Shown here in pieces: positions 26,392 to 34,054 of a DNA stretch of 34,054 nucleotides; position 1 is the stretch's first letter; each line of letters opens with the position of its first letter. The position numbers and the translations under genes were made by a program. Origin of the DNA: Prevotella sp. (lineage in GTDB: Bacteria > Bacteroidota > Bacteroidia > Bacteroidales > Bacteroidaceae); assembly GCA_017965725.1 (NCBI GenBank), contig JAGCPK010000012.1, positions 1 through 34,054 on the forward strand. The letters run 5' to 3'. The notes below the pieces were generated by a model. The model was not told the origin of the DNA. It was given only the letters and a program-made list of their open reading frames with translations, and did not search any database.

Positions 26392-27933
26392 TCACGGCAG
26401 AATAATCTTTCTGCCCTTCTGACCTTGGGCGGCGTTCGAGCGAAATATGTATATACCCTTCGCCGTAGGCTTGTCGGAGAGGCAGCGACCGTCGATCGTG
26501 TACCACACTCCCGTCTCGTCCGCGAATTCAATACTTTTGATTCCCGTATCTTCCTTCATGAAATCGAAGGAGATGGTACCATCGGCTGCCAACTGGATGT
26601 TGGTGATGGACTTGCCCATGAACTTACGGCCATCGGCTGCGGCATTGAAGAGGGTGGCAGCCGGTGATGATGTGTCGGTGAGGCTGTTGTTGACAGTCAG
26701 TGTCACGGGATCGGTGTAGGGATAAGGCAAAGTACTGAAATACCGGCTACGCATATTGTTGGGCATGGTGTATTTATTGGGGTCGTTACCAGTGTTAGCA
26801 GGATCCCAGTCGCTATAGACTTTCCCGTCGGCATGGAACAGGTTGTAGCGGTAATGCATTTCAGAGGTGTTCACTTGATTATTGCGCCAGCGAAGCCTCG
26901 AATAATCCACATAAAAGATCAGTAGCCCGTTCCCCGGACATCCATAGTCCCAACCATCCTGTTGACGGTTCTCCAACAGGTAGTACTCATCGGGATTCCC
27001 CGAGTTGCGGATGATATAGGTCTTACCCCCAGCACTCACAGGCTTCATACCCGTGATGGTTGTGGGCTCTGTCAATTCTTCAGGAGTATCCCACTTCAGA
27101 TACATCTTCTCCATGGCCGACAAGTTTGGCGGGCACCAGCCTTTGTTAGTGTAGTTACCGCCATCCATCACGTCCCACTCATCTACTGTAGAGAATAAGG
27201 TGTTTGGAGCCAACGGATAGATATCAGGCAGTCCTAAACAGTGACAGAACTCATGGGCAATGATGCCTATGCCGCTCAAGGAACCATCTTTCCACAACTC
27301 AGCGGAGACAGATACTAAATGAGGATAGATGCCACCTGGCAATTCACTATAGAGGTTCATCCCAGTATTAGGCCAGATATAACCTTTTTTATGGTGCCCG
27401 GAGTATCCTGCCACTACAAAGACAACCTGATTCACCTCACCATTGCCATCCCAGTCGTAGATGGAGAAGTCGGTTGTTTCGGTCTCGAGCAACTGTTCAA
27501 GGGCACTCTGAAGAATCTCAAAGCCATAATAATGAGTACCATGACCACTGGCAGCCTTATCAACCTTGACAGGTCCGTAGATATCGAACTGCAGGTTCAG
27601 ACGCCCTCCCGACTGATCACGGAAATAGTCGGCAACGCATCCTAATCCGTATCCCTTGTTAAAGCCCTTCTCATTGAAAAGACGATCATAATAGTCACGA
27701 GGATTATCCATCGAGAAGTCAAAGTCACTGCACGAGATGAGCACCACTGGCTGACGATAGGTGATCTGAGGATCGAAGTCATAAGGCTCTGGCAGAGCAT
27801 AGGATTCGGCCCGTGTCATGCTACCACCGCGTTGTAAACAGTCCATACGCACTCTCAGACTATCTTGCGCCTGGACAATCAGGGTAGCCATCATGGCGAC
27901 TACGACCATCATCAAATACTTCTTCATTTTCAT
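26392..27933 (-). CDS. Secreted M6-family metalloprotease
   Basis: Zinc endopeptidase of the immune-inhibitor-A-like M6 family, 513 aa. A signal peptide (MKMKKYLMMVVVAMMATLIVQA) is followed by a domain with VVLISCSDFDFSM near 63 and SGGRLNLQFDIYGPV near 108. The zinc motif HEFCHCLGLPD (His227, Glu228, His231, Asp237) follows, then EWDVMDGGNY with the Met-turn. The last 45 residues (WYTIDGRCLSDKPTAKGIYI ending KKIILP-like) resemble a C-terminal type IX secretion sorting segment, so export to the cell surface is plausible. It lies 8 bp after the TPR gene at the end of the leu operon. Repeat array B lies directly downstream. Confidence 0.88.
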   Translation of the reverse strand: MKMKKYLMMVVVAMMATLIVQAQDSLRVRMDCLQRGGSMTRAESYALPEPYDFDPQITYRQPVVLISCSDFDFSMDNPRDYYDRLFNEKGFNKGYGLGCVADYFRDQSGGRLNLQFDIYGPVKVDKAASGHGTHYYGFEILQSALEQLLETETTDFSIYDWDGNGEVNQVVFVVAGYSGHHKKGYIWPNTGMNLYSELPGGIYPHLVSVSAELWKDGSLSGIGIIAHEFCHCLGLPDIYPLAPNTLFSTVDEWDVMDGGNYTNKGWCPPNLSAMEKMYLKWDTPEELTEPTTITGMKPVSAGGKTYIIRNSGNPDEYYLLENRQQDGWDYGCPGNGLLIFYVDYSRLRWRNNQVNTSEMHYRYNLFHADGKVYSDWDPANTGNDPNKYTMPNNMRSRYFSTLPYPYTDPVTLTVNNSLTDTSSPAATLFNAAADGRKFMGKSITNIQLAADGTISFDFMKEDTGIKSIEFADETGVWYTIDGRCLSDKPTAKGIYIFRSNAAQGQKGRKIILP

Positions 27934-27941
27934 TGCTATTT

Positions 27942-28610
27942 TTATTTACACTTGTCGAGCCACTCCTTCAGGGCGTAGCGAGGGATGCCGCGCTTGATGG
28001 CGGCGTTGAGTTCTCGACGGGCCTCGTCCATGCGGTAGAGGGTGATGAGGATGTCGGCCTTCGAGACCACGAAGCCAGAGTTGAGGGGGCGACGACGGAT
28101 AGCCTCGTCCCAGTCGTAAAGGGCCACGTCGTACAGTTTCTGCTCCGTCTCGTAAGCAGCACGAGCGGCATAGGCATCGGCAGAATCGGGGAACATCTGC
28201 ACCATACGGTTCAGTTCGTCGAAAGTCTCAGTCTTGCGCCCCATCTTCTGTAATACATGTGCCAGTCCGAGGCGGGCCTCGAAGTGCTGGGGCTGGAGGC
28301 GCAGGAACGATTCATAATCGACACGTGCCAAGTCGTAGTGGCGCTGCTGGCTATGGACGTAGGCACGGAAATAGAGGGCGGCGAGGTTCTTCTCGTCGGC
28401 ATGCAGTATCTTCCCGTACTCGGCCAAGGCGTAGTCCCATTGCTCCAGATTGATGTTGGCCTCAGCCTTCAACAGATGGAGGTTGAGGTTATTGGGCTCG
28501 AGTGCTATCTTGGCATTAAGCACCTCAAGACTGTCACGCCACTGCTGGCGTGTTTGTGCTGGCAGCACTGTGACTGCCAGCACAGACACCACCACGACAA
28601 ACTTACGCAT
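27942..28610 (-). CDS. Secreted TPR-repeat protein
   Basis: Protein-interaction scaffold of unknown partner, 222 aa. Signal peptide [19 protein letters not shown], then five to six tetratricopeptide repeats: [70 protein letters not shown] and [18 protein letters not shown] are the second helices. It starts inside leuB (8-bp overlap) and stops 8 bp before the M6 protease gene, so it is translationally coupled to both. A helper role for the protease is possible, inferred only from position. Confidence 0.85.
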   Translation of the reverse strand: MRKFVVVVSVLAVTVLPAQTRQQWRDSLEVLNAKIALEPNNLNLHLLKAEANINLEQWDYALAEYGKILHADEKNLAALYFRAYVHSQQRHYDLARVDYESFLRLQPQHFEARLGLAHVLQKMGRKTETFDELNRMVQMFPDSADAYAARAAYETEQKLYDVALYDWDEAIRRRPLNSGFVVSKADILITLYRMDEARRELNAAIKRGIPRYALKEWLDKCK

Positions 28611-29664
28611 TATTAATGTAGTTTACAATCCACTCTCCTACCTCTCGGGTGCCGTAGTGGACGCCACCCTTGACTTGAATCTCAGGAGTGCGCACGTTGG
28701 CATCGAGCGAGGCGTTGACAGCCTCACGGATGAGGGCACCCTCCTTGTCGAGTCCGAAGTGCTCCAACAGCATGGCGGCAGAGAGAATCTGTGCCAGGGG
28801 GTTGGCAAGATTCTGTCCAGCGGCTTGGGGCCAGGAGCCGTGGACAGGTTCGAAGAGCGGGGTATGCTCACCCAGCGAACTGGAGGGCTGAAGTCCCATG
28901 GAACCGGTGATGCACGAGGTCTCGTCGGTGAGGATATCGCCGAAGGTGTTCTCCGTCACGATGACATCGAAATAGGTAGGTTCGGTGAGCACCCGCATCG
29001 AGGCATTGTCGATAAACATATAGTCGGTGCGCACCTCGGGATACTGCGGTTCCATCTCCTTGGCGATCTGGCGCCACAGACGGGAAGATGCAAGCACATT
29101 CGCCTTATCCACCACCGTCAGGTGCTTGTTGCGGGTCATCGCCATCTCGAAGGCCACCTTTAGGATGCGCTCAATCTCCGGGCGCGTATAGATGTCGGTA
29201 TCGTAAGCCTTATCGTTGTCCTGATACTTCTCGCCGAAATACATACCACCCGTCAGTTCGCGAATCACCACAAAGTCGGCGCCACGCAACAGTTCGTCCT
29301 TCAGAGGAGATTTATGAAGCAGACAATCAAAGGTTGCTACAGGACGGACATTGGCAAAGAGACCTAACTTCTTACGCATCGCCAACAGTCCTGTCTCAGG
29401 ACGGATCTTCGCCGTCGGGTCGTTGTCGTACTTCAGGTCGCCAACGGCAGCAAAGAGCACGGCATCGGCACGCATACACACCTCGTGGGTGCTGTCGGGA
29501 TAGGGATCGCCAACGGCTTCGATGGCATGGGCACCACAAATGGCCTCCTCGTATTCAAACTGGTGTCCGCACTTGGCAGCCACAGCATTGAGCACAGCCA
29601 CACCTTGTTTCATAATCTCTGGACCGATACCGTCACCGGCCAGAATCGCAATCTTCAACTTCAT
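28603..29664 (-). CDS. leuB: 3-isopropylmalate dehydrogenase
   Basis: NAD-dependent oxidative decarboxylase, third leucine-specific step; it can also act on 3-methylmalate in the citramalate route to isoleucine. At 353 aa the length is normal. [13 protein letters not shown] starts the protein; [36 protein letters not shown] (catalytic Tyr) and [16 protein letters not shown] (Lys) are present, with [19 protein letters not shown] and [14 protein letters not shown] near the end. Its start overlaps the citramalate-synthase-like gene by ATGA. Confidence 0.97.
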   Translation of the reverse strand: MKLKIAILAGDGIGPEIMKQGVAVLNAVAAKCGHQFEYEEAICGAHAIEAVGDPYPDSTHEVCMRADAVLFAAVGDLKYDNDPTAKIRPETGLLAMRKKLGLFANVRPVATFDCLLHKSPLKDELLRGADFVVIRELTGGMYFGEKYQDNDKAYDTDIYTRPEIERILKVAFEMAMTRNKHLTVVDKANVLASSRLWRQIAKEMEPQYPEVRTDYMFIDNASMRVLTEPTYFDVIVTENTFGDILTDETSCITGSMGLQPSSSLGEHTPLFEPVHGSWPQAAGQNLANPLAQILSAAMLLEHFGLDKEGALIREAVNASLDANVRTPEIQVKGGVHYGTREVGEWIVNYINNA

Positions 29665-31235
29665 AGTTCGTTATCTTGTTCGTTCTCAATAATGTTCAGC
29701 ATCTTAAAGGTGGCCTTGATGGCGGCTTCCGTCTGGTCAGCATCGAGACCTCGCGTACGGAGCATCTTACCATTGTCGTTCCACGTGATCACCGTCTGTA
29801 CCAAGGCATCTGTGCGTCCACCTGGCGGAATGGTGACGGCATAGTTGGCCAGAATAGGGAAGGTACGGTCGAGGTATTTGCGGTAGATATAACGCAGGGC
29901 CTTGACGAAAGCGTCGTACTGGCCGTCGCCCGTAGCACCCGCCTCATACTGTTGGCCATTGATCTCAACCTTGACATTTGCTCCCGGCTTCAGACCATAG
30001 GCGGTAGAGACCACATAACTGACCAGTTTCACTTTGTCCTCCGGAGCATCGTGCTTCAGCACATCGCTGACGATGAAGGGCAGATCCTCCTGCGTGACAA
30101 TCTCCTTCTTGTCGCCGAGTTCAGTGATACGCTGGGTGACACGGCGCGTCTGCTCAGGCGTAAGTTCCAATCCCAGTTTCTCGAGGTTCTTGGCAATGTT
30201 CGCCTTGCCACTGTTCTTACCCAGGGCATACTCCCGCCTCCGTCCGAAACGCTCAGGTACGAGGGCATTGCAGTAGAGGTTGTTCTTCTTGTCGCCGTCA
30301 GCATGAACACCAGCCACCTGCGTAAAGACATTATCGCCAATGATCGGCTGATTGGGAGCCACGGCGATACCACTGTAACTCTCCACCATACGGGAGATGT
30401 CGTTGAGTTTGTCCTCGCGGATATTCGTACGGGCATTGAACTGATCCTTCAGGATCACCTGCACACTCGACAACGGGGCATTGCCACAACGCTCACCCAG
30501 CCCATTGACGGTGACGTGCAGACCCTTGGCGCCACTCAGTACAGCAGCGAGAGAGTTGGACACAGCGAGGTCGTAGTCGTTGTGGGCGTGGAAGTCGAAG
30601 TGGGTATCAGGATAGCGTTTCACCATCTTACGGAAATACTCAATGCACTGCAAGGGATTCATGATACCTAACGTGTCGGGCAGCATGAAGCGGCGAATGC
30701 CACAGTCGCAGAGCGAGTCCATCAACTGATAGACATAGAAGGGAGAGTCCTTCATGCCGTTTGACCAGTCCTCAAGATAGAGGTTGACGGTGATGCCCTT
30801 GCTGCGGGCATACCTCACGGCCTCGCGAATCTCCTCGATATGTTGTTGAGGGGTTTTCTGGAGTTGCTGCACGCAATGTTTCTCCGAACCTTTCGCCAAC
30901 AAGTTGGCTGTCTTGCAACCGCACGAAGCAATCCAGTCGATGCTCTCACCACCATCGATGAATCCCAGCACCTCTACCCTCTCAAGTTTGTCAATCTTCT
31001 CAGCATAACGGCAGATCATACCCACCGCCTCCTTCTCACCCTCAGAGACACGGGCCGACGCCACCTCGATACGATCCACGTTGAGGTCGTGCAACAGCAT
31101 ACGCGCCATCATCAGTTTCTCGTGCGGCAGGAAAGAGACGCCACTGGTCTGTTCACCGTCACGCAGCGTCGAGTCCAGAATCTCCACGAAGGGCTGTATG
31201 CGCTGGAATTTGCTTACTTGTTCTGCTGTTCCCAT
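29661..31235 (-). CDS. cimA: Probable (R)-citramalate synthase
   Basis: Condenses pyruvate and acetyl-CoA to citramalate, the pyruvate route to 2-ketobutyrate and isoleucine. The 524-aa protein has a DRE-TIM barrel with [14 protein letters not shown] (Arg25, Asp26), [35 protein letters not shown] and [26 protein letters not shown] and [13 protein letters not shown] follow, then a C-terminal regulatory (LeuA dimer) domain ending [18 protein letters not shown]. From memory these segments follow Leptospira CimA closely and differ from the LeuA in the same operon, which has [10 protein letters not shown]. Alternatives are a second isopropylmalate synthase. It overlaps leuD by 22 bp and leuB by 4 bp. 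Confidence 0.8.
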   Translation of the reverse strand: MGTAEQVSKFQRIQPFVEILDSTLRDGEQTSGVSFLPHEKLMMARMLLHDLNVDRIEVASARVSEGEKEAVGMICRYAEKIDKLERVEVLGFIDGGESIDWIASCGCKTANLLAKGSEKHCVQQLQKTPQQHIEEIREAVRYARSKGITVNLYLEDWSNGMKDSPFYVYQLMDSLCDCGIRRFMLPDTLGIMNPLQCIEYFRKMVKRYPDTHFDFHAHNDYDLAVSNSLAAVLSGAKGLHVTVNGLGERCGNAPLSSVQVILKDQFNARTNIREDKLNDISRMVESYSGIAVAPNQPIIGDNVFTQVAGVHADGDKKNNLYCNALVPERFGRRREYALGKNSGKANIAKNLEKLGLELTPEQTRRVTQRITELGDKKEIVTQEDLPFIVSDVLKHDAPEDKVKLVSYVVSTAYGLKPGANVKVEINGQQYEAGATGDGQYDAFVKALRYIYRKYLDRTFPILANYAVTIPPGGRTDALVQTVITWNDNGKMLRTRGLDADQTEAAIKATFKMLNIIENEQDNEL

Positions 31236-31810
31236 AGTTCTGTCTTGTTTTGGTTCTGTACCAGGAAGTCAATGTCGTCGAGACCGTTCATCAGACAATG
31301 CTTCTTGTAGCCGTTGATATCGAAGTGCTCACTGCGTCCCGTAGCCTTGTTGGTGACGGTCTGCGCAGGGAGATTCACTTCGACCTCGGTATTCGGGTCT
31401 GCCTTGATGCTCTCAAAGAGTTCCGCGAGGAAATCCTCGCTCACCTGCACCGGCAGCACGAAGTTGTTGAGTTCGTTGTTCTTGTGGATGTCGGCAAAGA
31501 AACTGCTGATCACCACCCGGAAACCATAGCCTGCGATGGCCCAGGCAGCATGCTCACGACTGGAGCCGGAGCCGAAGTTCTTACCTGCCACAAGAATGCA
31601 GCCACTGTAGGTGGAATCATTCAGCACGAAGTCCTTATTGGTTGTGCCGTCGGCATTGTAGCGCCAATCGCGGAAGAGGTTGTCGCCGAAGAAACGCTCC
31701 TCGCGGGTTGTGGCTTTCAGAAAGCGTGCGGGGATAATCTGGTCGGTATCCACATTCTCCAAAGGAAGGGGTACACAAGTACTGGTTATAACGTCGAATT
31801 TCTGTTTCAT
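31214..31810 (-). CDS. leuD: 3-isopropylmalate dehydratase, small subunit
   Basis: Swivel-domain subunit that completes the LeuC active site for isopropylmalate isomerisation. The 198-aa length is standard. It shows [19 protein letters not shown] near 14-32, [19 protein letters not shown] (substrate-binding loop) near 72-90, and [16 protein letters not shown]. Start overlaps leuC by ATGA; the end overlaps the citramalate synthase start by 22 bp. With LeuC it would also isomerise citramalate. Confidence 0.97.
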   Translation of the reverse strand: MKQKFDVITSTCVPLPLENVDTDQIIPARFLKATTREERFFGDNLFRDWRYNADGTTNKDFVLNDSTYSGCILVAGKNFGSGSSREHAAWAIAGYGFRVVISSFFADIHKNNELNNFVLPVQVSEDFLAELFESIKADPNTEVEVNLPAQTVTNKATGRSEHFDINGYKKHCLMNGLDDIDFLVQNQNKTELWEQQNK

Positions 31811-33174
31811 AACAATTCTCTTGGATCAGTGATGACACCTGTGACAGCAGCAGCAGCGGCAACGAGGGGCGAGGCAAGGATGGTTCTGGCACCAGGCCCC
31901 TGACGCCCTTCGAAATTACGGTTAGAGGTAGATACCGACAGTTTGCCTGCAGGTATCTTGTCGTCGTTCATCGCGAGACAGGCAGAACAGCCGGGCTGAC
32001 GGATGGCAAAGCCTGCTGCCTCGAGAATCTTGTCGAGACCCTCCTCACGGATCTGCGCATCCACAGCCCATGAGCCAGGCACGAGCCACGCCACGACATC
32101 CTTCGCCTTCTGGCGCCCCTTCACAAGAGAGGCGAAGGCTCGGAAGTCCTCGATACGTCCGTTGGTACAGGCCCCGAGGAATACATAATCGACCTTCGTA
32201 CCCAGCAACTTCTGTCCAGACTTAAAGCCCATATACTCCAAAGCCCGCCCGGCACTTTGTTCGGGGATGGCTTCTGTTATCCCTATCCCCATCCCAGGGT
32301 TCGTACCGTAGGTGATTCTCGGCTCAATCTCTGCCGCATCAAAGGTCAGTTCTTTATCGAATACGGCATCCTCGCCGCTCTTCAGCGTCTTCCAAAAGGC
32401 CAGAGCCCTCTCCCACTCTTCACCCTTCGGGGCGTACTCCCTACCTTTTATATAATTAAAGGTGGTCTCGTCGGGGGCAATCATACCGCCACGGGCTCCC
32501 ATCTCTATGGAGAGATTACAGAGGGTGAGGCGGCCTTCCATCGACAGGTTACGCACGACCTCACCGGCATACTCGACGAAATAGCCCGTAGCACCCGATG
32601 TCGTAATCTGAGCCATCAGATAGAGGGCCACATCCTTCGCCGTCACACCCTTGCCAAGCGTACCATTGATGGTGATCCGCATCGACTTGGGTTTCTGTTG
32701 GAGGATACATTGCGACGCCATCACCATCTCCACCTCAGAGGTGCCGATGCCGAAGGCCACAGCCCCCATCGCACCATGTGTAGAGGTGTGGGAGTCACCG
32801 CAGACAATGGTCATGCCAGGCAGAGAGAGACCTTTCTCGGGTCCTACCACGTGGATGATGCCATTATCCTTCGACATCATGCCGTAGTGTGTCAGTCCGA
32901 ACTCAGCGGCATTTCGCTCCAGAGCATCCACCTGTGCCTTCGACACGGGATCGGCAATGGGCTTGTCCTGATCATGGGTAGGCGTATTGTGATCAGGCAT
33001 ACAGAATATCTGCTGCGGACGGAAACACTTTAATCCTCTCGAACGCATCCCATCGAAGGCCTGGGGCGTGGTCACCTCGTGACAGTACAGACGGTCTATA
33101 TACAACTGCGTCGGCCCGTCCGTCACGACCTGCACCACGTGCCTGTCCCATATCTTGTCAAATAATGTATTCAT
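31807..33174 (-). CDS. leuC: 3-isopropylmalate dehydratase, large subunit
   Basis: Aconitase-family [4Fe-4S] enzyme. The 455-aa protein starts [14 protein letters not shown] and contains [14 protein letters not shown] near 133, the first cluster cysteine in [11 protein letters not shown] near 336, and the two others in [10 protein letters not shown] near 396-400. [18 protein letters not shown] closes the protein. It overlaps both leuA (4 bp upstream) and leuD (4 bp downstream). Confidence 0.97.
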   Translation of the reverse strand: MNTLFDKIWDRHVVQVVTDGPTQLYIDRLYCHEVTTPQAFDGMRSRGLKCFRPQQIFCMPDHNTPTHDQDKPIADPVSKAQVDALERNAAEFGLTHYGMMSKDNGIIHVVGPEKGLSLPGMTIVCGDSHTSTHGAMGAVAFGIGTSEVEMVMASQCILQQKPKSMRITINGTLGKGVTAKDVALYLMAQITTSGATGYFVEYAGEVVRNLSMEGRLTLCNLSIEMGARGGMIAPDETTFNYIKGREYAPKGEEWERALAFWKTLKSGEDAVFDKELTFDAAEIEPRITYGTNPGMGIGITEAIPEQSAGRALEYMGFKSGQKLLGTKVDYVFLGACTNGRIEDFRAFASLVKGRQKAKDVVAWLVPGSWAVDAQIREEGLDKILEAAGFAIRQPGCSACLAMNDDKIPAGKLSVSTSNRNFEGRQGPGARTILASPLVAAAAAVTGVITDPRELL

Positions 33175-34054
33175 TCCTTCACCTTAAACTTATTAATACA
33201 GTCTATATATGCCTCCACAGAAGCCGTCACGATGTCCGTATCGGCACCGAAGCCGTAGTAGAGTGAGCCGTCGTACTCCACCTGCATGTGGACTTTACCC
33301 ACATCGTCGGAGCCCTTCGAGATGGCCTGGATGGTAAACTCCTTCAGCGTCATCTGTTTCATGATAATTTTCTTCAGAGCCTTGATGGCAGCATCCACAG
33401 GACCGTTTCCACTGGCTGCGGCCTCAAACTTCTGTCCGGAGATGTCGAGACCGATACTGGCGACGCTTCGCACACCCTTACCCGTTGTCACCTGCAGGAA
33501 GTCGAGACGTACGGCACGGGTGTCCGAGGTGTCGGCACCTGCCAGCATCATCACGTCGGCATCGCCCACCTCCTTCTTCTGGTCTGCCAGCACGAGGAAC
33601 TTCTCATAGATCTTATCGAGTTTCTTCTCGTCGAGATCCACGCCGTTCATGTGCAGACGATGCTTCAGGGCTGCACGACCAGAACGGGCTGTCAGAACGA
33701 TGCTGTTGTCGTCGATACCCACATCCTTCGGATCCATAATCTCGTAGGTATGCACATTCTTCAGCACGCCGTCCTGGTGGATACCAGAGGAATGTGCGAA
33801 GGCATTACGTCCCACCACAGCCTTATTCGGCTGCACAGGCATATTCATCAACGACGACACCATACGACTCGTCGGATAGATCTTCGTCGTGTTGATGTTC
33901 GTGTCGATACCGAGACCCTTGTGGCATTTCAGGATCATGGCAATCTCCTCCAACGAGGTGTTACCCGCCCGTTCACCGATACCGTTGATAGTCACCTCCA
34001 CCTGTCGGGCTCCGGCAATCACACCATTCAGGGTATTCGCCGTCGCCATACCTA
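33171..34054 (-). CDS. leuA: 2-isopropylmalate synthase, C-terminal part
   Basis: First enzyme of leucine synthesis, condensing 2-ketoisovalerate and acetyl-CoA. Only the C-terminal 290 or so residues of a roughly 500-aa enzyme are in the window; the gene continues past the right edge, and the ATG near 34049 is internal. Visible are [19 protein letters not shown] and [19 protein letters not shown] of the barrel. The [15 protein letters not shown] linker follows, then the regulatory domain with [20 protein letters not shown] at the end. It overlaps leuC by ATGA. It heads the visible part of the operon; no promoter is in the window. Confidence 0.93.
   Translation of the reverse strand, partial: GMATANTLNGVIAGARQVEVTINGIGERAGNTSLEEIAMILKCHKGLGIDTNINTTKIYPTSRMVSSLMNMPVQPNKAVVGRNAFAHSSGIHQDGVLKNVHTYEIMDPKDVGIDDNSIVLTARSGRAALKHRLHMNGVDLDEKKLDKIYEKFLVLADQKKEVGDADVMMLAGADTSDTRAVRLDFLQVTTGKGVRSVASIGLDISGQKFEAAASGNGPVDAAIKALKKIIMKQMTLKEFTIQAISKGSDDVGKVHMQVEYDGSLYYGFGADTDIVTASVEAYIDCINKFKVKE

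Noticed and set aside
29676-30671. 331-aa open frame opposite the citramalate synthase gene
   Set aside because: Lies wholly inside a conserved coding gene in the opposite strand; composition is that of a shadow frame.

Overview
The window reads as a chromosomal segment of a Bacteroidales bacterium, most likely Prevotella or a close relative. The reasons are TTTG-N19/20-TAnnTTTG promoters close to start codons, a near absence of Shine-Dalgarno sequences, a type IX secretion (T9SS) plug protein, HU-CCDC81/SPOR and class III fructose-bisphosphatase genes, and a propeller/YYY/AraC regulator. No rRNA, tRNA, IS, phage or CRISPR locus was seen. The content is mostly core metabolism, with two intergenic repeat arrays and two probably damaged genes.

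Left part (1-9.7 kb): a 42-bp tandem repeat array is followed by a patatin-like phospholipase whose signal peptide appears to be cut off by a 1-bp frameshift. Next come a secreted CE1-like esterase with a Gly/Pro/Gln-rich insert, htpG (Hsp90), a convergent single-CTD DnaJ-like co-chaperone with a perfect AGGAGG, a 5'-nucleotidase gene broken by one in-frame TGA, nudC, a lipoprotein of unknown function and an orphan rfbC.

Middle part (9.7-23.5 kb, all + strand): an HU-CCDC81/SPOR membrane protein overlaps a zinc-ribbon/FHA protein. A long, tightly packed run follows: purU-hisH-hisA-hisF-hisIE (late histidine pathway, coupled to one-carbon metabolism), ftsE, lysC, lysA, a small GT2 glycosyltransferase, a GT4-like protein with an unrecognised C-terminal half, fbp, and the T9SS plug protein.

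Right part (23.5-34 kb, all - strand): a membrane AraC-type regulator carries a two-component-style sensor but no kinase or receiver. A second array of the same repeat family follows, with 43-bp units. Then comes a branched-chain amino acid operon read right to left: leuA (partial), leuC, leuD, a citramalate-synthase-like gene, leuB, and, coupled to leuB, a TPR protein and a secreted M6 metalloprotease.

The most unusual items are the repeat family, whose arms change together so that base pairing is kept; the kinase-less regulator; the GT4-like chimera; the two apparent gene lesions; and the protease/TPR pair at the end of a leucine operon.
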